From DATBSK01 sp040902705 (GTDB lineage: Bacteria > Actinomycetota > Acidimicrobiia > IMCC26256 > PALSA-555): 14,525 bases of DNA. Below are positions 7,106 to 14,525 of the stretch, piece after piece. Under the pieces are notes generated by a model that saw only the letters and a list, made by a program, of their open reading frames with translations, searched no databases and was not told the DNA's origin. A program made the position numbers and the translations under genes. Location: the NCBI GenBank assembly GCA_040902705.1, contig JBBDWT010000192.1, positions 1-14,525 on the forward strand. The letters are read 5' to 3'. The number at the start of each line of letters is the position of its first letter. The first letter of the stretch is position 1.

Positions 7106-7120
7106 TGCCGGTCAGGGCAC
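7105..7120. repeat. Upstream copy of a 16-base imperfect direct repeat flanking the GH114 gene
   Basis: TTGCCGGTCAGGGCAC runs from the first base of the GH114 ATG to the last base of the rodA stop. It pairs with 6127-6142 (14 of 16 bases identical, same orientation). Joining the two copies would remove GH114 and place the radical SAM gene a few tens of bases after rodA. Confidence 0.5.
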
Positions 7121-8304
7121 TAGTTGAAGCGGTTCGCGTACACGTTGTTGACCAGCGCGATGCACGCGGCGCAGCTGATGAGCGCGGATCCGCCGTAGCT
7201 CATGAAGGGTAACGGGATGCCGGTGACGGGCATGATGCCCATCGTCATCCCGACGTTCTCGAAGATCATGAACGTGAACATCGCGAGGACACCACCGCAC
7301 ACGAGGGTGCCGTAGTAGTCGGCCGCGAGCCGCGCGGTTCGCCAGATCCGCCACAGCACGACGCCGAAGAGCCCGATGATCGTCCCGGCCCCGAGGAACC
7401 CGAGCTCCTCGCCCACCGCGGTGAAGATGAAGTCGGTCTGCTGCTCGGGCACGAAGCCGAGACCGGTCTGCGATCCGTTCAAGAGCCCGGCACCGGTGAG
7501 CCCGCCGACTCCGATGGTCTTCACCGATTGGTCCTGGTTGTACGCGGCGCCCTGGAGCCGTTCGCTCGACGCCGACTCGAACGGCGTCGTCAGCCGATCG
7601 ACCTGATACTGCTTGAGGATGCCGAGGCTGATGACCGAATACACCAGCGTGATCCCGAGGAGCGCGACGACGCCGAGGTAGCGGCCCTTGACCCCACCGA
7701 CGGCGAGCAGTCCGAGCACGATGCAGATCAGCACCATGTTGGTCCCGAGGTCGGGCTGGAGCTGCACGAGGCCGATCGGCACGAGCGCGAGCCCGATGAT
7801 CACCGTGAGGCGCCACGGGTCGATGTCGCCGCGGTGCTCGTTGACGTAGCCTGCCAGCGCCACGATGAGCCCGAACTTGGCGATCTCCGATGGCTGGAAC
7901 TGGAGACCGAACGGGAGCTGGAACCACGCCTGCGCACCCTTGGCGTTCGAGCCGATCGGCGTGAGCACCATGAACAGCAGCGCGACCGCGATGATGTACG
8001 CGATGAGCGAGAAGTCGCGGAACTTTCGGTAGTCGATCTTCATCAACCCGACGAAGACGAGCGCCGCGATGATCAGCGCCACGCTCTGACGCTTGACGAA
8101 GAACGCCGGGTCGTCCTCGACGATCGAGCGCGACGCGGAGTAGATCATCACGAGCCCGATCACGAGGATGCCCACGACCGCGCCGATCAGCACCCAGTCG
8201 AGGCGGGCCGCGGTGTCGGCGTCGAGCAGCGTTCGCCGCTTCGACGCCGGTGCGTACTGCGCCGCGCGCATCGTGCGGCGGTTGGATCGGGTCGTGAGCG
8301 CCAT
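7120..8304 (-). CDS. rodA: Rod shape-determining SEDS glycosyltransferase RodA
   Basis: RodA is a multi-pass membrane peptidoglycan polymerase that uses lipid II and works in complex with PBP2. The 394-residue protein has a cytoplasmic lead of about 35 residues, then roughly ten hydrophobic segments. Family motifs are GAQAWFQLPFGLQFQPSEIAK (123-143), QPDLGTN with Asp185 (the position essential for polymerase activity in SEDS proteins), TDFIFTAVGEELGF (290-303) and GIPLPFMSYGGSAL (362-374). The QPSEIAK form, the PBP2 neighbour and the mre context favour RodA over FtsW. The ATG at 8304 follows the PBP2 stop by 15 bases. Only a distant GAGG lies upstream, so coupling with PBP2 translation is likely. 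Confidence 0.96.
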   Translation of the reverse strand: MALTTRSNRRTMRAAQYAPASKRRTLLDADTAARLDWVLIGAVVGILVIGLVMIYSASRSIVEDDPAFFVKRQSVALIIAALVFVGLMKIDYRKFRDFSLIAYIIAVALLFMVLTPIGSNAKGAQAWFQLPFGLQFQPSEIAKFGLIVALAGYVNEHRGDIDPWRLTVIIGLALVPIGLVQLQPDLGTNMVLICIVLGLLAVGGVKGRYLGVVALLGITLVYSVISLGILKQYQVDRLTTPFESASSERLQGAAYNQDQSVKTIGVGGLTGAGLLNGSQTGLGFVPEQQTDFIFTAVGEELGFLGAGTIIGLFGVVLWRIWRTARLAADYYGTLVCGGVLAMFTFMIFENVGMTMGIMPVTGIPLPFMSYGGSALISCAACIALVNNVYANRFN

Positions 8305-8319
8305 CAGATCGTCAGTGCC

Positions 8320-10287
8320 TCAGTCGCCCGCCGGCGGTACTGGTCGGACGTTCGTAGGTGCGGCGTTCCCGTTCAGACCATCGACGATCCGTCGCGCGAT
8401 CGGCGCGGCGATCGACCCCCCGTTCCCGCCTTGCTCGACGAACACTGCGACGACGTACTGAGGTTCCTCCGGGGTGGCCGGGTTCGGGTTCACGATCGCC
8501 ATGAACACCGAGGTGTCCTGCTTGCCGAACACCTCCGCGGTACCGGTCTTGCCGGCGACCTCGATCCCACCGTATCCCGAGAACGCGCGCCCAGCGGTGC
8601 CGTTCCCGCCCGGCAGCGCCGCGTTGACGAGGCCCGTGATGATGTCGTCGTGGATCTTCGGATCGACGCGCGCCTTGCCGGTGACCTGCGGAGGGAGATC
8701 GCGCAGGATCGTCTCACCCCCGGGCGACAGCACCTGGGACGCAAGCCGCGGGGCGTAGCGCGTGCCACCGTTCGCGAACGCGGCATACGCCACCGCCATC
8801 TGCATCGGGGTCACGAGCAGGTCGCCCTGACCGACCGCGAGCGCCGCGCTGTCACCCGGCAGCCACTCGCGCGTGAACTCGTCCGGGTCGTCCTTGTTGA
8901 TCTTCTGCTTGAACTTCTCGTCGGGAATGCGACCGCGAAGCTCGTTCGGGAGGCCGATGCCGGTCGGCGTCGCGAAACCGAACCGGCGAGCGACGCGCTG
9001 GACCGCGTACCCCTTCTTCAGGTTGCCTGGCTTCTCGTCGCGCTCGCTGAAGAGCCTCCACATGCGGAAGCCCTGGATGTAGAAGTACACGTCGCTCGAC
9101 ACCGCGATGGCGGTCGTGAGCGACACGGCGCCGTGGGGCTCCTCGCCGGCGTTCTTGAACTTCTGGGGTGGGTTCCCGAACTCGACGAAGCCGCGGTCCT
9201 GGATGACCTCTTCCGGTGTGACGATGCCATTCTCGAGCGCGGCGATCGCGGTGAAGGTCTTCCATGTCGAGCCGGGCGCGTACTGACCCTGGATCGCGCG
9301 GTCGAGGAGCGGGTAGTTGCTCTTCGGCGAGGTGAGAAGCTTGAACTCCTCGGCGGGGATGCCGTCGGTGAACTCCGTGACGTCGAACGAGGGCTCCGAC
9401 GACATCGCGACGACCGAGCCGTCGCGCGCGTCCAACACGACGGCCGCTCCACCCGTCGCCTTGAACGTCTCGAAGCGCTGCTTGTTGCCGGGGTTCTTGA
9501 GCCCGCCCGCGGCCTTCATGCCCTGCTGGAGAGACTCCTGGGCGATGCGTTGGATGTCGGTGTCCATCGTGAGCTGGACGTCGTTGCCCGCGTTCGCTTG
9601 CTTGTCGCTGAGCACGCGCACGAGCCGCCCGCGACTGTCGACCTCGAGCTTGCGCACCCGCGGCGAGCCACGGAGCTGCGTCTCGAACATCTGCTCGACG
9701 CCTTCCTTGCCGAGCACCTCCTCGGGGCCGTACCCCTTGTCCTTGTGGAGCTTCTGCTCGTGCGCGTTGATCGCACCCACGTAGCCGAGGAGATGTGGCG
9801 CGATCGGGCCGTTCGGGTAGACGCGGATGCTGCGTCGCACCGCGTTCACCTTCGGGAACAGCTCGGGACGCTCCTTGATGAACACGAGGGTGTCGAGGGT
9901 GACGTCGTCGGTGATCGGAACGGGCTGGTACGGCGAGAAGCGGATGCTGTCCAGGCGCCCGTTGACGTATGCCTCGGTGACCCCCAGCACCTTGGCGAGG
10001 CGCGGCACCATCACCTTGCGCTCGGGCTCGGTGATCCCCCGCCGGACCTGGATGCTGTTGACGAGCTTGTCCTCGACGATGACGCGGCCCTGGGCGTCGA
10101 GGATGCTGCCCCGCACCGCCGGCTCGGTGATGACGCGGACGCGGTTCGCGCGCGTCTCAGCGGCGTAGCTCTCGTTGGTGCCGACCTGCAGGAACCAGAG
10201 GCGCGCGAAGAGCGCGGAGAAGAGCGCCATCACGATGATGCCGATCACGCCGAGGCGCACTCGGCTGCTGCCTTCGGTCACGTGCAC
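8320..10287 (-). CDS. mrdA: Penicillin-binding protein 2, class B peptidoglycan transpeptidase
   Basis: PBP2 cross-links side-wall peptidoglycan with RodA. The 655-residue protein has one N-terminal membrane anchor (about 11-33), the pedestal/dimerisation domain (VRGSILDAQGRVI at about 58-70; YPNGPIAPHLLGYVG) and a C-terminal transpeptidase domain. The active-site motifs are all present: STWK with the acylated Ser340 and Lys343, SSD at 397-399, and KTGT at 580-583. The SxD form is normal for PBP2 and separates it from the division protein FtsI, which has SxN. The GTG at 10287 is chosen because the frame closes 27 bases upstream; a second GTG two codons later is possible. Ribosome binding is weak (GGTGAT). 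It follows the amidohydrolase after 88 bases containing a hairpin, and is followed by rodA. Confidence 0.95.
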   Translation of the reverse strand: MHVTEGSSRVRLGVIGIIVMALFSALFARLWFLQVGTNESYAAETRANRVRVITEPAVRGSILDAQGRVIVEDKLVNSIQVRRGITEPERKVMVPRLAKVLGVTEAYVNGRLDSIRFSPYQPVPITDDVTLDTLVFIKERPELFPKVNAVRRSIRVYPNGPIAPHLLGYVGAINAHEQKLHKDKGYGPEEVLGKEGVEQMFETQLRGSPRVRKLEVDSRGRLVRVLSDKQANAGNDVQLTMDTDIQRIAQESLQQGMKAAGGLKNPGNKQRFETFKATGGAAVVLDARDGSVVAMSSEPSFDVTEFTDGIPAEEFKLLTSPKSNYPLLDRAIQGQYAPGSTWKTFTAIAALENGIVTPEEVIQDRGFVEFGNPPQKFKNAGEEPHGAVSLTTAIAVSSDVYFYIQGFRMWRLFSERDEKPGNLKKGYAVQRVARRFGFATPTGIGLPNELRGRIPDEKFKQKINKDDPDEFTREWLPGDSAALAVGQGDLLVTPMQMAVAYAAFANGGTRYAPRLASQVLSPGGETILRDLPPQVTGKARVDPKIHDDIITGLVNAALPGGNGTAGRAFSGYGGIEVAGKTGTAEVFGKQDTSVFMAIVNPNPATPEEPQYVVAVFVEQGGNGGSIAAPIARRIVDGLNGNAAPTNVRPVPPAGD

Positions 10288-10327
10288 ATCACCATCAACG
10301 ATGCGATTGGGTGATCAGAAACGGGCG

Positions 10328-10349
10328 GACACGAGCAGTCGACACGAGC
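10328..10349. repeat. Two direct copies of a 9-mer in the amidohydrolase-PBP2 gap
   Basis: GACACGAGC occurs at 10328-10336 and 10341-10349, a period of 13 bases. The second copy runs into the left arm of the adjacent inverted repeat. It could be an operator or simple local duplication; nothing in the sequence decides this. Confidence 0.3.
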
Positions 10350-10365
10350 GAGGGCCGGTCGCTCG
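10345..10365 (-). terminator. Possible U-less hairpin after the amidohydrolase gene
   Basis: CGAGCGA and TCGCTCG form a perfect seven-base stem around a seven-base GC-rich loop, ten bases after the amidohydrolase stop. No T-run follows on the minus strand, so it is a weak terminator candidate; it may instead be a stability or attenuation hairpin ahead of pbp2-rodA. Confidence 0.35.
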
Positions 10366-10375
10366 GGATCCCAGG

Positions 10376-12166
10376 CTAACCCCTCTTGATCGCCGTTCCC
10401 GGTCGCACCGCGCGGCGGTTGCCGTCCGGGTCTCGCACGACGTTTCCGGCAACCAGGACGTATCGGACACCTTCGGACTCGACTCCGGGGTTCTCGATGG
10501 TGGACCGGTCGATCAGACGTTCGGGGTCGAACACGGTGATGTCGGCGTCCGCACCGATCTGCAGACGACCCTTGCGGCGCATCGTCGGCGCGCCGCCCTG
10601 GGTGAGCTTGGCCGGGAGGATCGTGGCCTTCGCGAGCGCGCTCATCAACGGCAGCACCTTCTCTTCGCGCACGTAGCGACCGATGGCGCGTGAGAAGCAC
10701 CCGGTGGATCGGGGGTGGTTCTTGTTGCCGGGCTCGAGGATCGCGTCGCTGCCCAGCATGACCCAGTCGGCCCGGAGCGTCTCGCGCACGTCTTCTTCGG
10801 GGATCGCGTACGCGGCGCACAACGCGTTCTGGGACTGGTACTTGGCGAACGTGGACGGCGTGAGGCGTTCTCCGGTCCCGACGATCGCGAGGTCGTGGTA
10901 CGAGATGTGGAAGCGCTCCTGCCAACCGTCGTTGAACCGGGCGGACGCGAGGTACGTCGCCCAGTAGTCGTAGGGGTACGTGCACGCGGTGACCTCGACA
11001 CCCTCGCGCCGTGCCTGCTCGAGGGTGTCGAGCGACTGACGCATGGTGTAGGTGCCGCCGGTGCTGATGATGTGCTCGACGTGCACCCGGGCGCCGGTCT
11101 CGCGGCTGACCCGCAGCACCTCTGAGAGCGCTTCGGCGTTGGTACCAGGCGACACGTCGTCGGAGTACCGGGCGTGGAACGTCGCGGGCACGTCGTGATC
11201 CTTCGCCACCTCGGTGAGCGCCTTGATCTCGGCGAACTCGATCCCGGGTGTGTACTCGGGCTCGAAGTCGACCGCGAGGTACCCGTTGCGCAGATCCTCG
11301 TCGCACTGCTTGACCATCTCGTCGATCTGCTCGGTCGTCGCGGCGTCGTCGACGCCGAGGCCGAGGTTGGAACGCGTCCACGGGTCACTGAACGCGCCGC
11401 CGTAGTGCGTCGGCGGTCGCTGCGCCTCGGAGCCGTAGATGTCGAAGAAGTCGACGGCACGCGAACGGAGCCCGTGGAGGCCGAGGTTCGACGTGACGCC
11501 GTCGGCGACCTTGAACCAGATGCCGTAGTCGTTCGGCTCGTAGCTCAGGATGTCGATGAACCCCGGCGCGACGACGAGGCCCGACGCGTCGACGACCGTG
11601 GCACCCGAGAGCCCGCCCCCGGTCTCGATCGTCGTGACGGTGTCGCCGTCGACACCGACGTCCGCGATCGCGTCGAAGCCCGACTCCGGATCCATCACCC
11701 GACCGCCGCGGATGACGATGTCGAAGGTGTGGGTCCCAGGGTCGGGCGGTGACGCCGCGCCCGGGATCACGCGCACCGACGGGCTCGCGGCGCCTCCCCC
11801 GCCGAACGGATTCAGGGCGATCGCGCCGATGCCGGCGAGCGTGGCGCCCGCGGCGACGAGGAAGCCGCGTCGCGACAGGTGCGGCCCGCGTGCCGGTTGC
11901 GGACGTGGTCCGGGGCGCGGTGGCCCGCCACCCGCCTCGCGCGGGCCCGACGGCGGGCGCGGGGGGCGCGGGGGGCGCGGCGGTCCGGACCGACCCGGCG
12001 CGACGGCGCCCGGCGGGAGCCGAGGACCTCCGGGGGGCGCAGGCCGAGGCGGTTGGCCCGGCGGACCGGGAGGACGCAGCGGTCCGTCGAGGCGACCGGG
12101 CTGGGGGCGCCGCGGTCCCTCACCGGAGCGCGGCTGGCGACCCGGTCGGTTCGGCGGCGGCCCCAC
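10376..12166 (-). CDS. Tat-exported amidohydrolase resembling D-aminoacylases, lacking the HxH motif
   Basis: This is a 596-residue protein of the amidohydrolase superfamily, closest in pattern to N-acyl-D-amino-acid deacylases. Residues 1-97 are almost entirely Pro, Arg and Gly. Then comes a twin-arginine signal, LSRRGFLVAAGATLAG (97-112), so the enzyme part should act outside the membrane. The catalytic part starts near FDIVIRGGRVMDPESG (148-163). Recognisable sites are VAPGFID (199-205), FHARYSDD with His331, VEH with His365, GSDA with Asp474, HPRSTG with His484, and the C-terminal GADADITVFDP (538-548). Where the family normally has HTH after PGFID there is ILSY (205-208), and the usual GNCGFS cysteine segment reads NLGLHG. 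It may be a divergent enzyme subgroup with an altered metal site or a non-catalytic binder. The GTG at 12166 has no ribosome binding site but is the only ATG, GTG or TTG in frame before the twin arginines. Its place between mreD and pbp2 suggests a cell-wall role. Confidence 0.85.
   Translation of the reverse strand: MGPPPNRPGRQPRSGEGPRRPQPGRLDGPLRPPGPPGQPPRPAPPGGPRLPPGAVAPGRSGPPRPPRPPRPPSGPREAGGGPPRPGPRPQPARGPHLSRRGFLVAAGATLAGIGAIALNPFGGGGAASPSVRVIPGAASPPDPGTHTFDIVIRGGRVMDPESGFDAIADVGVDGDTVTTIETGGGLSGATVVDASGLVVAPGFIDILSYEPNDYGIWFKVADGVTSNLGLHGLRSRAVDFFDIYGSEAQRPPTHYGGAFSDPWTRSNLGLGVDDAATTEQIDEMVKQCDEDLRNGYLAVDFEPEYTPGIEFAEIKALTEVAKDHDVPATFHARYSDDVSPGTNAEALSEVLRVSRETGARVHVEHIISTGGTYTMRQSLDTLEQARREGVEVTACTYPYDYWATYLASARFNDGWQERFHISYHDLAIVGTGERLTPSTFAKYQSQNALCAAYAIPEEDVRETLRADWVMLGSDAILEPGNKNHPRSTGCFSRAIGRYVREEKVLPLMSALAKATILPAKLTQGGAPTMRRKGRLQIGADADITVFDPERLIDRSTIENPGVESEGVRYVLVAGNVVRDPDGNRRAVRPGTAIKRG
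11955..11981 (-). repeat. Three tandem 9-base units in the Pro/Arg-rich leader
   Basis: The plus strand carries GGGCGCGGG three times in a row, the last with one mismatch. On the coding strand this gives the repeated Pro-Pro-Arg stretch at about residues 62-72 of the amidohydrolase. Such units can expand or contract by slippage without breaking the frame. Confidence 0.7.
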
Positions 12167-12218
12167 GGGTACGAGGCTACCGACGCCGCCGCCCGTACAG
12201 CCTTCACGGCGGGTCGTC

Positions 12219-12731
12219 TCAGCGACGCCGGTTGCGGTAGCCGTAGTCGGGGTCGTGGTTCGCCCACCGCACGAACGGGAAGATCGCGGGCGCGACGACC
12301 GCGTCGTAGATCGAGGCGACGATGACGATCCGGAGGCTGGTCAACGACAGGTAGCCCGACTGCCCGACGATCCCGCCCACCATCACGATCATGCTTCCCC
12401 CGCCGAGACCGGCGATGCCCCCGAGCACCGACGGCAGCATCCGCGACTCACGCACCATGCCACCCTGGAAGACGCCGACCGCGTAGCCGGTGCAGGAGTT
12501 CGCGAGCGCCGACAGACCGAGCGGTGACGCGAGGAAGAGATCGACGACGAGCCCGCTGACGAAGCCGAAGAGCGCACCGGTCTGCGGGCCCTCTTCGTAC
12601 GCAATCGCGACCGTTGCGACCAGGCACAGGTCGGGGATCGCGCCGAAGACCCGCAGGTGCGGGAACACCGCGGTCTGGAGCACGACAAGCGTGATCACCA
12701 GCAGGACGAGGCGGATTCGCCGGATCACCAT
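12219..12731 (-). CDS. mreD: Rod shape-determining membrane protein MreD
   Basis: MreD is a small integral membrane protein that, with MreC, links MreB to the wall-synthesis enzymes. The 170-residue product has about five hydrophobic segments and the family pattern IPDLCLVATVAIAYEEGPQT (32-51), GFVSGLVVDLFLASPLGLSA (56-75) and a C-terminal membrane segment ending near VRWANHDPD. The ATG at 12731 follows the mreC stop by 15 bases with no strong ribosome binding site, which fits coupled translation. It ends 52 bases before the amidohydrolase start; that gap shows no clear promoter or terminator. Confidence 0.93.
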   Translation of the reverse strand: MVIRRIRLVLLVITLVVLQTAVFPHLRVFGAIPDLCLVATVAIAYEEGPQTGALFGFVSGLVVDLFLASPLGLSALANSCTGYAVGVFQGGMVRESRMLPSVLGGIAGLGGGSMIVMVGGIVGQSGYLSLTSLRIVIVASIYDAVVAPAIFPFVRWANHDPDYGYRNRRR

Positions 12732-12746
12732 GCGAGCAGGAGCCCG

Positions 12747-13616
12747 TCAGCCGCCCTTGGGCTCCGGGTACCGGAGCACCTTCACGTAGGTGATGTGCTC
12801 GAGATCCGCGAGCGGAGTCACGAGCACCGTCGGCTCGAGATCACCCTGACGCTTCGTGACCGACGCGACCTTGCCGACGGGGATGTCGGGAGGGAACGCG
12901 GCGTTCTCCACCGCGGAGGTGAACACGAGCTCACCCTTGGTGATGCACGAGTCCTTCGGAGCGTTCTGGTTGCACTTCCCGAGCCGACGGGTCAGGAAGT
13001 TGAGGCGCATCTCCTGCTCACCCGTACGCCCCTCGGCGATCCCCCGGTCGTTGCTGTTCTCGAGCCGCACCCCCACCCCGAACGACGCGTCGTCCATGAG
13101 GGTGACGGTGGCTTGCGGGCCCGTCGCCGCCGTCACCTTGCCGATGAGTCCGTCACCGACGACGACCGGCTGCCCGACGTCGACCCCGCTGGACGTCCCC
13201 TTGTTCACGATGACCGTTCGCTCGAAGTTGCCAGGGGCACCGCTGACGACGCGCGCCGTGACACCCGTCGCGTCCTCGATCGTCGGCAGGTCGAGCAGCT
13301 TCTCGAGCTCACCGACCTCCGAGCCGACCGCGCGCTCGCGCAGCTGCTTGCCACGGAGCTCGGCGAGCTCCTTCTTCAATTGCGCGTTCTCGTCCTTCAC
13401 GTTGCCGTAGTCGGTGATTCCCTGCACCGCGTCACGGACGGGGCTGAACGCGCTGTCGACGACGGACTGGATCGGTTGCAGCGCTTCACGCGCAACGCTG
13501 CGGATGCTGTCGATGATGCTGTTCCCGCGGGAGTCGAGGGTCACCAGCACGAGCGCCGTGATCGCCACGATCAACAAGATCGGGCGACGCCGCGTCTCTC
13601 GTTGGTAGACGGCCAT
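12747..13616 (-). CDS. mreC: Rod shape-determining protein MreC
   Basis: MreC is anchored by one membrane segment (about 12-27) and projects outside the membrane, where it activates PBP2-RodA. The 289-residue protein has the expected coiled coil (about 70-110, including ENAQLKKELAELRGKQLRER) followed by the two beta domains with family strands RVVSGAPGNFERTVIVNKG (122-140), VVVGDGLIGKV (151-161) and IPVGKVASV (245-253). Two cysteines, the only ones in the protein, sit in a loop of the second beta domain (GKCNQNAPKDSC, Cys215 and Cys224) and could form a disulfide. The ATG at 13616 has GAAGGTG just upstream. It follows mreB after 108 bases. Confidence 0.94.
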   Translation of the reverse strand: MAVYQRETRRRPILLIVAITALVLVTLDSRGNSIIDSIRSVAREALQPIQSVVDSAFSPVRDAVQGITDYGNVKDENAQLKKELAELRGKQLRERAVGSEVGELEKLLDLPTIEDATGVTARVVSGAPGNFERTVIVNKGTSSGVDVGQPVVVGDGLIGKVTAATGPQATVTLMDDASFGVGVRLENSNDRGIAEGRTGEQEMRLNFLTRRLGKCNQNAPKDSCITKGELVFTSAVENAAFPPDIPVGKVASVTKRQGDLEPTVLVTPLADLEHITYVKVLRYPEPKGG

Positions 13617-13724
13617 GAATCACCTTCGGCGAAATCGCTCGCGTTCGCTGGCCCACCATCCTGCTCGCCCGGGACACTCGCGCGACGTCGGTGCTGAGGC
13701 CCGCGGACGGGCATCGGCAGCAGG

Positions 13725-14525
<801 letters not shown>

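Noticed and set aside
9091..9099. SSD in place of the textbook SxN motif in PBP2
   Set aside because: SxD is the normal form in PBP2-type class B enzymes, so it is not an anomaly.
1338..10314. Very long open frames on the plus strand (for example 1338-3650, 3647-6085 and 7528-10314)
   Set aside because: They are antisense to well-recognised minus-strand genes, show no domain pattern, are rich in Arg, Asp, Leu and His, and are expected in GC-rich DNA where stops are rare.
13699..13712. Five-base GC hairpin shortly after the mreB stop
   Set aside because: The stem is too short and there is no T-run, and mreC follows at once in the same direction.

Overview
The window is a dense, high-GC bacterial segment in which every convincing gene lies on the minus strand, so it reads from position 14525 down to 1. 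No gap between genes exceeds about 110 bases and I see no tRNA, rRNA or CRISPR array. High GC, G/C-ending codons, several GTG starts and the run mreBCD - pbp2 - rodA - radical SAM/DUF2344 - rne - rplU - rpmA - obg suggest a rod-forming actinobacterium, possibly of the Acidimicrobiia. The class is an inference from gene order and composition, not from a database match.

Region 1 (14525-7120) is an elongasome cluster: mreB (5' end outside the window), mreC, mreD, a Tat-exported amidohydrolase, the transpeptidase PBP2 and the SEDS glycosyltransferase RodA. MreB filaments with MreC/MreD position the RodA-PBP2 pair that builds side-wall peptidoglycan. The amidohydrolase is the unexpected member. 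It resembles D-aminoacylases but lacks their HxH motif and carries a long Pro/Arg-rich segment ahead of its Tat signal.

Region 2 (7105-6194) is one secreted GH114-like glycosidase wedged between rodA and the next conserved gene. An imperfect 16-base direct repeat (14 of 16 identical) brackets it. Its first codons are unlike those of its neighbours and its start is ambiguous. It looks like an acquired insert.

Region 3 (6088-1) is an RNA and ribosome cluster: a radical SAM protein with a B12-binding-like N-terminus, its usual partner DUF2344, RNase E/G, ribosomal proteins L21 and L27, and the ribosome-assembly GTPase Obg (3' end outside the window). The radical SAM and DUF2344 genes overlap by 11 bases. 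The DUF2344 gene overlaps rne by 128 bases.

The main leads are the divergent amidohydrolase inside the elongasome operon, the repeat-flanked GH114 gene, the uncharacterised radical SAM/DUF2344 pair beside rne, and the long DUF2344/rne overlap. I found no wholly new multi-gene system that the sequence alone can establish.
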